NCBI GenBank assembly: GCA_964058845.1
Contig: CAXKVR010000048.1
Coordinates: 248,001 to 312,000 of the forward strand
Direction: 5' to 3'
DNA length: 64,000 bases
From: Carex sylvatica
Taxonomy: Eukaryota; Streptophyta; Magnoliopsida; Poales; Cyperaceae
A program made the position numbers and the translations under genes. Below are positions 24,829 through 37,308 of the stretch, in pieces. The number at the start of each line of letters is the position of its first letter. Position 1 is the first letter of the stretch. The notes beneath the pieces are model-generated. The model saw only the letters and a list, made by a program, of their open reading frames with translations, did no database searches and was not told the DNA's origin.

Positions 24829-25615
24829 GTTGGTTTGTGAATTGGAAGAGAAAAGGGGTCGAAGAGATGGATATCGAGAAATGGGGTTTGAATCTAATTT
24901 GCATCTCTAAAATATCTCAAAATTTGAGTTGATCTATACAAAATAAAAACCCTAGCTGATGGTATTTTTTGGAGTGGAGAATGAACGGAGACAGAGAGAC
25001 ACGGAGAAGTTGAGAGGTTTAATTATGACTAAGTTGAAAATAATAATTCATAGGTGCGAAATGAAAATAAAAAATCTAGGCAGCGCTAAATATTAGGATC
25101 AGTTATTATAAGAACCGATCCTGATAGTATATAATCTAGATCGGCTGTTTACAATAACCGATCCTAATTAATACTATCATGATCGGTTGTTTTAAACAAC
25201 CGATCATGATACTTTTTTTTTACAGATCCTAATTACTACTATCAGGATCGGCTGTTTTAACCAACCGATCCTGATTCTTTTTTTATTTTTTTTTATTTTT
25301 ACAGATCCTAATTACTACTATCAGGATTGGTTGTTTTAAACAATCAATCTTGATTTTTTTTTTTTACAGATCCTAATTACTACTATTAGGATCGGTTGTT
25401 TGTTTGAACCTATCCTGATAGTATCAGGATCAGTTTTTAGAAACAAACCGATCTTAATAGTTCATAAATTAGGATCGGTTGACCAAAAAACCCGATCTAA
25501 TTAATTTTTAGGATCGGTTTTATTAATAAAACTGATCTAGATAGGTATTAGTATCGGTTGTTTGATATAGCCGATCCAAATAGGCTAGTTATATTTCAGT
25601 AATGCCATCAGCTAG

Positions 25616-27756
25616 TGTTGCACCAGAAATGTATAGTACAAAGTTTCAGTACAGCAAACTGTACCTTTTAACCTTAAATACACTTTCAGTTCAGATTGCA
25701 AGTATACAATCCTACCGTGTAGTATATTATCGGGTATCGATCCACAGAGAATATGGACAATTACTAGGTTTAGACTTTATTAATTAATTTCAAAAAATAA
25801 TAAAAATAAAAAGAAGTAAGTGCAATAAAAGTATAATTGGGGGGTTTGTTTGTTATAACTTCTTAAGGTTTGGGTTCAATACCCGAGAAGAGGAGGTTTA
25901 AAATAATAAAAGTAAAAAAGGAAAGTAAAATAGAATCTTGGTTGCTTTTAAAAATTGGGAAGATCTAGGGGCATTTGGTCTACAATCCCTTGTTAATTCT
26001 ATTTATTCGGTATTGTTTAAATTCATGTATGATTTGATGAGGTTTCTAACCTAATATGTCATTAAGGGTCACTTTCGTGAATTAATAACGTGCCTAAGTA
26101 ATTCGGACTTCACAGTTACGTCCTTCATCCTAGCTACCTAGACCATAAGCTCTTGTTAGCCTATTTCAACTAATTATTGATACAAGTATTTTGGTGGGTT
26201 GGGTTAATTTTCCTCGAGTTTTAGGGCTGTCACCATCCTAAAGGGATATTTAACAATCACGTTCACACAAAATACATATCAATACTTAATCAATCTAGGT
26301 GTCCTAATTAGGGATTGACTTCACAGTTACGTCCTTCACCAAGTCTCTAATCCTAATTTCTGTAGTTCCGGTTTGATTTCACAGTTGGTTAAACCTTAAT
26401 CAAAACCTAAGGTATTTGTGTTCATAATTGGTACTCTCCTCTCGTCCTAACTTCTTTTGTTCTTTCGAATCCAAAGCGGAACTACATCGATTTTAAGTAC
26501 TAATTATGTAATCAACACAAATGATAAATCTCAGAAATTAACAATCAAATCCCAATAAACAATCATAATAAAAACAAATAACCGAATAAAATAAAATTAA
26601 ACAAGTTCATGCATTGACCTAAACCCCTAGAGAGAAAACTAGCCTCTCATGGAGATGCAAGTATTCAACAAAGAATTCATTACAAAAGATTGGCTAAAAC
26701 AAAGATTTATTAGCTGTTCAATAAACCAAAAGAGCTCCTTCCTGCTTATCAAAATACTACATCCTTCGGTACGCCAGATCGTATGATGTGGGTTCTTGAT
26801 AACTTCTGATAAGAGTATGATATTTTTCACCAAGTCAAAATATATCCAATTTCTATATTATTTTTCAGATATTCTTTCTAGAGAAATAGATTACACCCTT
26901 CTCTAGATGAAGAACCCTTATTCTTGCCTTCTTCTTGAAATCTTCTTCTTCTTCCTCCTTGAATTGCTTCCTTGATTGCAGAATTTTACGCTAAGTATTG
27001 GTGGAGATGAGATTGATCTGTGCGAAGAGAGATGCCCCTCCGAAGAGAGATATCCTTGAATGGGAAATAACCCCCTCCTTTATAGCAAAAGACTATGCCC
27101 AATCAAGAGGCATAGTCGTGGGGTGAGTGGGGTTAGTGGGTGCTATTTTTGGATTGTTTCCCAGGTTGCCTTGTCCAAGTTTAGCTGTCAAAATGTATCC
27201 CTGGCTCGCTAAAAATAGAAACTGTGTTGAAAACGTGTATTTCTGGCTGTCTGCGGATCCACTGCATCCGTACTGACTCCAAATTTCCCTTTTTAGATTC
27301 TCAGGTTGTAGATCTTCTCGTTGGCTTTCCGAAAAGTGGTCATATGCCCAAAACGGAGTTACGAGTCAAAAGTTGTGGCCGTTTTAAGTTCAGACTCTAT
27401 TTTTGGCTCTGCTACAGTGCGTCCGCACTAGGCTCGGTTTTTTCTGTGCGACCAGAGTGCAGCTGCATCGATATCCGTGCATCCGCACGGATTTTGATGA
27501 ATAGCTTATTATACCTTTTTAAAATTGGCGCGCGTCCAGAAATTCATCTAAGTACTTAGTACATCCGTATCGAAAACCGTGCATCCGCACTGGACATTTT
27601 TCTTCATTTGTCTTCATTTCCTGCAAATGAAAACCAAACAAATGCAGTAACTTGATTCTAGGTGTATTCTATTCTCTTTATATTTAAAATACAAGATATT
27701 TGATATTATTTCATGATGAAAACTAAATCGAATATGTATATAATTTATGCTTATCA
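25616..27756. mobile_element. Solo LTR (2.1 kb), 5-bp target duplication GCTAG
   Basis: It begins TGTTGCACCAGAAATG and ends ATGCTTATCA, and GCTAG flanks both ends (25611-25615, 27757-27761). Near the 5' end it shares AAGTTTCAGTA, CAGATTGCAAGT and GTATCGATCCACAGAG with the 44316-45788 element. No internal retroelement genes lie beside it, so it is probably left by LTR-LTR recombination. The element class cannot be named from the LTR alone. Confidence 0.8.
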
Positions 27757-29135
27757 GCTAGGGTTTTTTATTTCAGCAACAAAAAATAAGAAAAAAATTA
27801 AGGAAAAATATAAAATAAAAGGGGGTTCGAACCTGGAAGAAAAATTTACTAAATAAAATCCTCTCATAGATTTTACTCGCGCTTCACCGTGCTTCACTGA
27901 GCTTCGCCATCGTTGTTAGCAACGATGAAAGACGACAATAACGAGAAAAGGGCTTCGCTTTATCCAGATAAGAAAATGGTGAATCTTGCTATTTCCTTAG
28001 CAAAAATTTCTTCGTTTGTTGGTTGGTTTGTGAATTGGAAGAGAAAAAGGGTCGGAGAGATGGATATAGAGAAATGGGGTTTGAATTGAATTCGCATCCC
28101 TAAAATATCTCAAATTTTGAGTTGATCCATACAAAATAAAAAACCCTAGCTGATGGTATTTTTTGGAGCGGAGAATGAACGGAGACAAAGAGAGACACAG
28201 AGAAGTTGAGAGGTTTAATTTTGACCAAGTTGAAATTAAGAATTCATAGGCGCGAAATAAAAATAAAAAACCTAGGCAGCGCTAAATATTAGGATCGATT
28301 ATTATAAAGAACCGATCCTGATAATATATAATATGGATCGGTTGTTTAAAATAACCGATCTTAATTACTACTATCAGAATCGATTGTTTTAAACAACCGA
28401 TCCTGATACCTTTTTTTTTTTTTTTACAGATCCTAATTACTACTATCAGGATCGATTGTTTTAAACAACCGATCATGATTTTTTTTTTTTTTTTTACAGA
28501 TCCTAATTACTACTATCAGGATTGGTTGTTTTAAACAACCGATCCTGTTTTCTTTTTAATTTTTTTTTACATATCCTAATTACTACTATCTGGATTGGTT
28601 GTTTTAAACAACTTATCCTAATTTATGAACTATTAGGATCGGTTGTTTGTTAGAACCGATCCTGATAGTATCAGGATCGGTTTTTAGAAACAATCGATCC
28701 TAATAGTTCATAAATTAGGATCGGTTGACCAAAACTCTCAATCTGATTAGTTTTTAGGATCGGTTTTATTAAGAAAACCAATCCAAATAGGTATTAGTAT
28801 CAGTTGTTTGATATAGCTGATCCAGATAGGCCGATCCTGATTCCACTTTTTTCACTAATGTAAATTGGAATATTAAGAAATGAACCGAAGTATTTAAATC
28901 AATTAATTAAGAAATAAACCGGGGCGATTCAGACCAAATTCATAATATATAAAAGTTCAGTCGGTTCGATTATTTTGGTTTTGAAAATTTCCAAACCGAA
29001 CTAAACCAAAGTTATAATTCGGTTTTGAAAATCAAACCGAACTAAATCATTAAATCAAAAAAATCGAACCGTTTAGCCCAAACTAATTCGGTTAGCTTCG
29101 AAACCGAATAAACCAGATCCAATAAACACCCCTAG

Positions 29136-29672
29136 GTCTAGGGGTGTTCATTGGTTCGGTTCGGTTGAAACCGAACCAAACTTGGCAAACCAAAGTTATA
29201 ATTTTATTTTAAAAATAGAACCGAACCGAACCGAAACGAAGTTTTATTTCGGTTTGTTCGGTTTGTTCGGTTTGTTCGGTTAGTTCGGTTCAAACCGAAA
29301 TATATTAAATTTTTTATTTAAAACAATTAATTTATAATAAACCGAAGTATATTAAGAAATAAACCGGAGTATTAAGAAATAAACTAAGATATTTAGAAAT
29401 AAACCAATTATTTAAAGCAATTGATTAAGAAATAAACCGGAGTATTAAGAAATAAACCGGGGTGGTTCGGATCAAATTCATATTATATGAAATTTCGGTC
29501 GGTTCAGTTATTTCGGTTTTGAAATTTTCAAATCGAACTGAACCGAAGTTATAATTCGGTTTTGAAAAGTCAACCGAACTGATCCAATAAATCAAAATAA
29601 CCGAACCGTTTAAATCGAACTAATTCGGTTCGGTCCAAAACCAATTAAATCGAACCGTTTGAACACCCCTAC
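29136..29672. repeat. GGTTCGG-word element, copy 2, uninterrupted
   Basis: The ends AGGGGTGTTCATTGG and CGTTTGAACACCCCT are inverted. Its body matches copy 1 in order, including AAACCGAAGTATATTAAGAA and TTGATTAAGAAATAAACC. It stands about 4-7 bp from copy 1. Confidence 0.8.
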
Positions 29673-29689
29673 CTTAAGTCCCATGCAAT

Positions 29690-30230
29690 ATTAATTGTTC
29701 ATTTTCCTGCTTTGAACTAAGCATATATAGGACCGGGTCCACAGTTTTTTCTCCGTTTTTTCTTCTCTACTTTTTGTGTGGTATTATGTGTAGCCAAATC
29801 AGGCAATCATTGCTCCATGATTAATTAGTTCATAGAAAAGATTGAAGGTAGGGGAATTTAATGGCTTTGTTTAAGCGTACTTCAGCCGCAATTTATATAT
29901 ATATATCGGATGAGTTTGGATATTTGGATTACTCTTAAAATTAGCTGGAAGTCTTTTATTGTAGGAAAAATGAATATAACAATTCAATGATAGCTAGGTT
30001 GTTTTTTCTACATCGTTAATCCTCCAATGAAGCAACCGAGGAGAATAGTAGATAATAAATAATGTAGAGATAGCTAGCAAGGGTAATATATAGAGCTAAC
30101 CAGATTGGTGTCATATCATTCTCCCTACGTGAAGGAAAAGCGAATTCATCACGCGCATGTTGACAATGTCATTAATTATTACACCGCCATCCTTTTTCCA
30201 CACGAAAGTGACCAATTTTTCTAGCTAATT
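29690..30230. other. Intergenic stretch
   Basis: Nothing recognised; a short AT run lies near 29895. Confidence 0.5.
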
Positions 30231-30277
30231 TTAGGGGTGTCAATGACGCCCGTTTACCCAATTATCCTACCCGTGTC

Positions 30278-31020
30278 GTCAGTGGCGGATTCAAATAGAT
30301 CCAGGAGTAGGCACTTACCTACTTCTGGATTCAATTTTTTTAGACGCAGTGCTATTTTATAGTGCTTACCTCTAGATGGATATAGTGTCTACTCCTGAAT
30401 TTAATTTACAGTTCAATAGAATAAAATTGTACGGAAAAGAAAGTCAGTTCAGATTGATTCGTGTAAAAAAAAAGAAAAAAAGAGTATGTTGCTAAGGATA
30501 TAAATATGTACAATGTCATGATTAGTCACGTCATTACTTGGATCACGTGTCTTGTTGTACTGTGATTAAATTTGGAAGGATGTTTATAGCAAGTGAATGG
30601 TCACAACATGTTAATCACGCCATAGTTATGGCACATCGTGACAAGATGTGTCCAAACATAACTAGTCACGTTTGTCATGTTTAACTATTTTTTTCATAAT
30701 TTAGGTTAGTTTATTTAATATTTACCATCCGATTAAGATCTAATGGTCTTAATTACACGTGACAATGTGTCGTACCGTGACCAAATCTTTTGCGTGACGT
30801 GTCTTGTCGTGTCAAATTTTTAAAAAATTATCACGCCATGTGGATGATCACAGCACATAACCGACACACGTGCCATGATTAACCGTGTTGTACCGTGACG
30901 TATCTGGTCGTATCGTGACTTTTTAGATCTCTATCCACTACTCCATATCAATTCGTCAGGAAAAAAAATGTACTCTTGTCAATATTTTGTACCTACCCCT
31001 GATCAAAATCCTGAATCTGC
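30278..31020. repeat. Nested block with GGCGGATTCA-like ends, rich in GTCACG words
   Basis: It opens CAGTGGCGGATTCA and closes CCTGAATCTGCG (imperfect inverse). The interior (about 30510-30920) is dense in TCACGTG/CGTGAC words. The ends recall hAT-type termini, but no target duplication was found. Confidence 0.4.
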
Positions 31021-32754
31021 GTATTTGGTATGGATATGGATAAGATTTTCCTTTCTTAAATAAATGGGTATGGGTATAGGTAAAGGCTATTTTGTACCTG
31101 TTTATCGCACGAAAAAATGTATGCGCACGAATATTATGTTAAACATTTTACTTTTTTATTTGAATGTTTTGTTATTTAGTTAAAAAAATGAATTTGTTAG
31201 AAGAAATATTTGTGATTTTGATTTTGATTTTTTTGCTTCATAAAAAAATATTAGTAAGAATTGATTGCATATTTGTATTTAAATTTTATATTAGTAATTG
31301 TGATTGCATATGTATGACATGATAAATTTTGATGATTTATTTGTAAAAATAATAAAATTATTATATTTGTATTATACGTTATTCGCCCGCTACCGTTTTG
31401 TTATCCGCTAATCTTAACGGATATGAGTAGGGTACACTACAGCAAAAATACATTTCTGCGACCGGCCAAATGGGTCGCAGATGGGTGAAGCGCCGGTCGC
31501 AGAAGGGGGGCACCGATCCCAGATGACCAAAATGGGTTGCAGATCATCCAGTCGCAGTTGCTCCGTCGCTAATGACTGTCCTGCTGACGTCACCGATCGC
31601 TGAAGGTTAAGGCGCTGGTCGCAGATGACCCCTTCAGTGACCGATTATATTCGTCCCTGGTGCGACATGCTGACGTGGCTAGGGACCTATCAGCGACCGA
31701 CTGGTACGAAATGTACCAAACAAATATAACATTAAATCCATTTTGTTCATATATTTTTCTCTAGCCCCAATTGGCACGAAACGTAATTCACAAGCATTTA
31801 ACATCAAATATCAAACAATTCACAAGCAATTTAATTGATACATACCAAGCAATTCACATCAAATATCAAAAAAATTCAAAAGGTGATGTAAAATACAAGT
31901 GATTTGTACCCAACTAAAATCACCATTGCCTAATTACAAAATAATCACAAATTTATGAAATAATAAATGTAAAAGGAGAAATAAAAGAGTAAAAAGATAG
32001 TAACAAGAGAATATGTGTTGATCGATTTTCCTAGGGGTTCGTCGAGAGAGACCGAAACCACTACAACTCCATTGAAATCTGCCCAACAAATAATATATCT
32101 ATTAAACTACTATAATTCATGTATGGTTCTTAAAATATCAAGGAGTAGTTGTAAATCATGATGTACCTATCTCTGCTTTGAACCTGAAAAAAATAGGACC
32201 AATGACCTCGCTCTTCCAATCATACAGAGTCTACAACCCTTATAATTAAGACAGTGAGAAGTTTTAGCATATCGATAGCTCTTGTTTTGTTAAGACAGAA
32301 AGTCTACAACCTTTAGTAAAACAACAGTAACAAGATCTAAGTACATGTTGGTCGATTTGCCTAGGACTTTGTCGAAAGAGACCGAAAACATCCTCAAAGA
32401 AAGCTAATAGGAATTTTGAAAGTCTAAAAAATATCTGAGTAAAGAAAGGAAGAGCCAAAACATTAAAAACAAGAATTATCCAGTTAAGTTCTACAAAAGA
32501 AAAACTCTAACAAACATATATAGAAACATGTATAAAAATTGAAATTATAAATGTTTCTCTCTGATTTAAGGCCATTGATAAAATATAGTGCAATTTAAAA
32601 ATCTACTGCTCATGCACCAGAATTACAAAAAGATAATAATTTAGGATGCATTCAACACTATTTTAATTTTTCATATAGTTGTTTTTTAAATTTCTAATAT
32701 TATTTCTAAAATAATGTTAGACTCCACCAATACTTGATAACCAAATCTTATATA

Positions 32755-33185
32755 TAGGTTCTGCAAGAAAGGTGAAATTGAGAAGGCGCCAGATTTTCTA
32801 TATGAAATGATGTCTAAAGGGCATGAGCCTCATGTCGTGACCTATTAAACTCTTTTAGATGGGCTGTGCAAGAATAGTGAAATTGAGAAGGCAATGAATT
32901 TTCTACATGACATGAAATTTAAAGGGCTTGAGCCTAATGTCGTGACCTATTGCACTCTTATAGATGGAATATGCAAGAAAAGTCAAATTGATAAGTCTTG
33001 AGTTTTCTACATGACATAATTTGTAAAGGGCTTGAGCCTAATGTCGTGACCTATTGCACTCTTATAGATGGAATATGCAAGAAAAGTCAAATTGATAAGT
33101 CTTGAGTTTTCTACATGACATAATTTGTAAAGGGTTTGAGCCTAATGTCATAAACCTATAACACTTTTATAAATGAGCTTATCTG
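32755..33185 (+). pseudogene. PPR gene fragment with tandemly repeated unit
   Basis: The translation gives FCKKGEIEKAPDFLYEMMSK, then EPHVVTY and a stop, TLLDGLCKNSEIEKAMNFLH, then GLEPNVVTYCTLIDGICKKS. These are standard 35-residue P-type pentatricopeptide units (organelle RNA binding in intact proteins). The last full unit is repeated with a 104-bp period (GGG marks at 32924, 33028, 33132), one base short of 35 codons. Each copy therefore breaks frame at AAGTCTTGAGTTTTC. Internal stops rule out a working protein. Confidence 0.85.
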
Positions 33186-33890
33186 TTGCTGCCTGTTCAT
33201 CTCAAGATTGATAAAATACAAAATATAGCACCACTATCAAAAGCTGAAGTTCTATGCAAAAATACAAATATCATTTTCTCCATCTTCTTATATTACATTT
33301 TCATACACAAAAGCTGAAGTTTTATGCAAGAAGACACCAAGACCTAAGGTAAAAACAGCAAAGGTGCCTTGCACCATGACAATCAAATGCACATTCCCAT
33401 AATTTCCAAATTTGTCCCATAATCAAGCCGAAAAAATTAACAATCCGTACTCAATTGATCAATACCTCAATTCATCACAACAACTCACAATTTATCACAT
33501 CTCGAGCAACAATCAATCAAGAAAAATGGAGGTGCTTGAAATTACCCGAGAAAGGCTCCAAATGCAAAAAGGACAGCAAGACTCGGCCATCAAAAAATTC
33601 AGCAAGCACACCATAGAAAAGTCGACCGGCACCAAGGTGCTGTAACTCTTGTCATTCCATTTTTACCTTAACAATCATACACCAAAGTTCAGATATAATT
33701 TAATAAAAATTCACTGGAAGGATATGCATAAAAATAAATTATATAGATAACTGAAACTTAAACCAGTATATGCATAAAAACAGGTGGTGGTAATTGGAGT
33801 TTAAACTAGTATATGCATCATCAAAAAAAAATATATGAGCCCCTTAGATCAGATTTTTGAGAAACTGTGTAGAAACATAAAATACCTTAC

Positions 33891-34462
33891 TGTTGTAAGC
33901 ATCCATCTTTTTGTTGTAACACTCATAGATTCTGACAGACTCTTCCATTTAGCTCCTCCAGCTTTGCTAACCTATATTTATTTAAGATACAAAAAACTTG
34001 TTCTATTAATTAGAAATAAATAATACCCTATTTTAGAGATTGAAGAGAACTATAATAAATAGATCTGATAAAGAAATTCATTTACAGCAGCTACACTCTT
34101 GTTGTTAGGATTCTTCTCATTGAATTTCTTCCTAAACTCTTTCCTTTAAGCCAAAAATACATGACAAAAATTTAGAAAAAGATAGAAAAAACGTAAGTGC
34201 ATCAATTAACCAGTAGATCAGTACAAATGTGAAAACTTACATGAAAACAAAAAAGGGAGAGGGAGGTCTCTTAGTCATGTTTGGATCCTTTTTTACTTTC
34301 TTTGAAATTTTCTGAGGTGTAGGAGCCTTACCAACTGCCCTTCAATTAATAAACGGAAAACCATTAGAAACTCGCCTAGCCCCAAATTTCAAACCTAGCT
34401 ACAAAAATACACGAGTGAGAGAGGTTAACTTATGTTGATTCGGCCTTCTTAGGTCTTCCCAT
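33891..34462 (-). pseudogene. HMGB (HMG-box) gene fragment, four exons with introns
   Basis: Minus-strand exons. From 34462: MGRPKKAEST, after which the donor reads ATAAGT rather than GTAAGT. 34241-34339: GKAPTPQKISKKVKKDPN, then TKRPPSPFFVFM, the start of an HMG box, donor ATG|GTAAG. 34086-34143: EFRKKFNEKNPNNKSVAA, preceded by one extra A that shifts frame. 33891-33971: VSKAGGAKWKSLSES, after which the box loses frame and the C-terminal part is missing. Plant HMGB proteins are small chromatin proteins with this box order. Retained introns show capture at the DNA level, not through RNA. Broken splice site, insertion and truncation make it non-functional. Confidence 0.85.
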
Positions 34463-35321
34463 GGTAACAAATGTAAAATTACGGAGCGAATCAGAGAATA
34501 TTCAAAAAAATTGAGGAAAATTGAAGAAAAAACGAGCTCTTACCAAATCTAATTGAAGAAAAGTCGGGAGAGAGGCACTGCTGGCGAGATCAGAGAGATC
34601 GAAAAGGATCGTGGACCAGCGGTGGGTCGGGTGGCGGGTGGCGGGGGTTAGAGAGATAGGGGCGGCGTGGATTTTTTTTTTTTTTTTGGCTAACCCTAGA
34701 TCGAGACAGAGAGAAACGCGGGAGATGAGATTTTCATGAATTTTACAAGGGGACACCCTTCAGCGACCGGACCAAATGGGTCGCAGAAGAGTCCGTCTCC
34801 GCTGCTTTCTTTTTTAGGTTTTTGTGGGTCTTCTGCGACCGACGAACGGATCGGTCCCAAAAACCGGTCGCAGATAGATCATTTTGCTTTAGTGGTAGGA
34901 TAAAGCATATTCTTAACGGGTATGGATAGGGTATGAGTAAGATCAATTTTTAGTGGGTATGAATATGATAATCGTTCCACCCTATCCGTATCATACCCAT
35001 TGAGACCCCTAGGTAATTTCTTATCATTATATTATAGCGGGAATTGGGTTTTGTCCGAGGTGATTTGGACAAATTTTATTTGCATTGATCCTAAATCGTT
35101 TAATTTGCATCGAAATTTATGTATACAGATGTAGAACTTGATAAATTTAAATATTTATATATGTTTGCACAGATCAAACAGTTTAAATCTAATTTCAAAT
35201 TAAGCTCTGGTGACGGTTTGATCTAAGGTATTGTTAGGGGTGCCTAGGCCATCCCATAGATACAAATTAGAAATTTTATTCTTTACACTTTATAATATTT
35301 AAAAGTAGAGTGAGACTAAAT

Positions 35322-35741
35322 GTGTGACTAATGTGCATTCGTATGCATATGAGCCGAAATACATACAGTTTAAATTTGAAATTTCAAAATTCAAAAAGTC
35401 AATCTGAACCGTTCATCTTGTTCTCTATATTAATATGTGCTTAGAGACTAAATTTTATATTTTTCTGAATTTTTTTACTATTTATTAAGCCACTTTGAAA
35501 ATTGTTGATCCAACGGTGGCTGCTGATTTTACTGTTTTGTGTAGCTACCGTTGGATCAACAATTTTCAAAATGGCTTAATAAATAGTAAATTTTTTTAGA
35601 AAAATGTAAAATTTGGTCTCCAAGCACATATTAATATGGAGAACAAGATGAACGGTTCAAATCAACTTTTTGAATTTTAAAATTTCAAATTTGGACCGTA
35701 TGCATTTCGTCCCATATGCATACGAATGCACATTAGTCACA

Positions 35742-35742
<1 letters not shown>
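35322..35742. mobile_element. Fold-back MITE, shared-core family, GTGACTAATG ends
   Basis: GTGTGACTAATGTGCATTCG at the left is inverted as GCACATTAGTCACAC at the right. Inner arms hold GTTCATCTTGTTCTC and ATTAATATGTGC. The centre has TTGATCCAACGGTGGC in inverted pairs. A CT run follows. Confidence 0.85.
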
Positions 35743-35777
<35 letters not shown>

Positions 35778-36151
35778 GAGGAGGGATCCAATTACACTCT
35801 TTTTTGGTGACATCGAATTACACTCTCCATTTTCAAAGTTTTAAACTCCAAACAGTCGATCCAAACCGTTTAACATGATTGATATGTTAAAATATACTTG
35901 CATATCAAATTTTATATTTTTTTACATTTTTTTACTATTGATTAAGTATTTAACAAATCGCTATATTCAGACCATTGAATTTTTGTACCCATCTTAATAA
36001 ATAGTAAAAAATTCAGAAAAATGTAAAATTTGATCTGCAAGCACATTTTAACATATCCATCATGTTGAACGGTTTGGATCGACTGTTTGAGCTTTAAAAA
36101 TATAGGGTGTAATCCGATGTCACCAAAAAAAGTGTAATTGAATTCCTCCTC
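35778..36151. mobile_element. Fold-back MITE, shared-core family, GAGGAGG ends
   Basis: GAGGAGGGATCCAATTACACT-type left end (limits 35778 and 35798) is inverted at the right as AATTGAATTCCTCCTC. GTGACATCGAATTACAC is mirrored near 36110. The core CCAAACAGTCGATCC and GTTTAACATGATTGATATG resembles the other members. Confidence 0.8.
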
Positions 36152-36159
36152 TGTATGTA

Positions 36160-37308
36160 TATATAATGAATTAGATAGGATATTATAATGAAATTATTCT
36201 AATTTAATAAAGAAATTCAGTATTGATGGCACAATAATCAATTTTTACTTTTTAATGGAAAACATACAAAAAAAAATTGATTTTTTTATGAACTGTCGAG
36301 CACTTTAGTTTTTATTTAATAATTAGTAGTTATGTTTCTTTGAATCTTAACGCGTAAGGACCATTTCAGCTGTAATGGTGTGATCAAAATTTTCAAGAAA
36401 GCGTTGGCTAGCTAGGGCCTATAGTAGCTAGAGCGTATAGGTATATATGACATATCGATAGACTTAAATATCACGCGTTATAAAAAAAATTCTTATATAT
36501 GATTTTATTACCGGAATTACATATAACTTAAATTAGTGGTTGAACCGGTGTAGTTATTTTCATTTCTGTACCTTTTAAGGAGTATAGCAATGACAGTACA
36601 TCTGTACTGTAATTACTTTAATTTGTTCCCTTGATTATGTTAAAAGATCACTTTGTATATATAGTAAAGAGAATCTTAGTATAGATACAACTATATAGAT
36701 CATGAAAAGGAAAACAAATCTTCTTGGATATTTTCACAAGTAATAAATAGTGACTACTTGCTAGAATAAATCCAGTACTGATGGAATGTCAGATCTAGAA
36801 CAATATATATCCATCCTAGTAAGGCGTGATTAATTAATTTATTAATCATAGAAGGACACATCAAAGAGGATAACTATATATATATTTTTTAAGTAATTTC
36901 GATAATATATATAGTTATTAATTAATTAAGTATGGAAAAAAAATGATGGAGATATTTCTTGTGAGCATGGTTTTCCTCCAATCCAATTAAGTTGTTCTTG
37001 TCGCACAAGCATGTATCAAAGAAAGAGGGGTCCTCAAGCCCTATGTCTCTAGCATCTTCTTTCCAAATTATGATAACGATCTTTTCGACTTATTATACAA
37101 TCCTTTACTTACTTGAACCTTTATATATATCACATACTATATATGGTTCTTCCATATTAATTCATTTGCGCCTTTAATTACCTTTATATATATATATATA
37201 TATGTATAGTCTAGATAACTAACTTACTATATACAATCAAACACTTTCCTGTGTTCCTATATATTTTTTGTCCCTCTCCTCTCCTCTAGAGTATTATTAC
37301 TTGGAAGT
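36160..37308. promoter_or_regulatory. Upstream region of the NAC gene
   Basis: AT-rich. Several (TA)n runs (36870-36920, 37185-37203) could serve as TATA regions about 105-120 bases before the ATG. A CT-rich leader (CCCTCTCCTCTCCTCTAG) precedes the start. No specific binding site is certain. A 61-codon frame at 36992-37177 looks incidental. Confidence 0.35.

Larger units (their letters stand above)
22095..28860. mobile_element. CACTA-type DNA transposon (non-autonomous, 6.8 kb, nested)
   Basis: The left end is CACTAGTGGAAAAAATAGAA. The right end, reversed, is CATTAGTGAAAAAAGTGGAA. The 3-bp target duplication TAA flanks both ends (22092-22094 and 28861-28863). Subterminal arrays of ATCAGGATCGGTTG/CAACCGATCCTGAT palindromes fill 22120-22480, 25095-25585 and 28290-28850. 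No transposase frame was seen, so it would need help in trans. The interior has an old segmental duplication: about 23550-25585 matches about 25586-28850. Copy 1 holds a TRIM and copy 2 a solo LTR. Confidence 0.85.
21853..29128. repeat. GGTTCGG-word element, copy 1, split by a CACTA insertion
   Basis: It starts GGGGTGTTCATCGG and ends AATAAACACCCCTA, in inverted orientation. The body is made of GGTTCGGTT/AACCGAACC words. It is interrupted at 22095-28860; removing the insertion and one TAA rejoins sequence that aligns with copy 2 (29136-29672). Confidence 0.8.
31435..34893. mobile_element. CACTA-type transposon carrying host gene fragments (Pack-CACTA)
   Basis: The left end CACTACAGCAAAAA and right end TTTTGCTTTAGTG are inverted with one mismatch. 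The 3-bp duplication GTA flanks both ends (31432-31434, 34894-34896). Subterminal GCGACCGG/CCGGTCGC words fill about 31455-31700 and 34755-34880. No transposase is visible. The interior holds PPR repeats on + (32755-33185) and HMGB exons with introns on - (33891-34462), both of host type. Confidence 0.88.
30232..35011. repeat. GGGTATGG-word element split by other insertions
   Basis: The ends TAGGGGTGTCAATG and CATTGAGACCCCTA are inverted. AGCTAATTT / AGGTAATTT stand outside as a possible 9-bp duplication with one mismatch. GGGTATGGGTATAGGTA and ACGGGTATGGATAGGGTATG words make the parts at 31020-31434 and 34894-34990. It contains a block from about 30278 to 31020 and the CACTA element at 31435-34893. 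Confidence 0.6.

Noticed and set aside
27224..27559. 111-codon frame
   Set aside because: It is within a solo LTR, follows its palindromic CATCCGCAC words, and has no retroelement motif.
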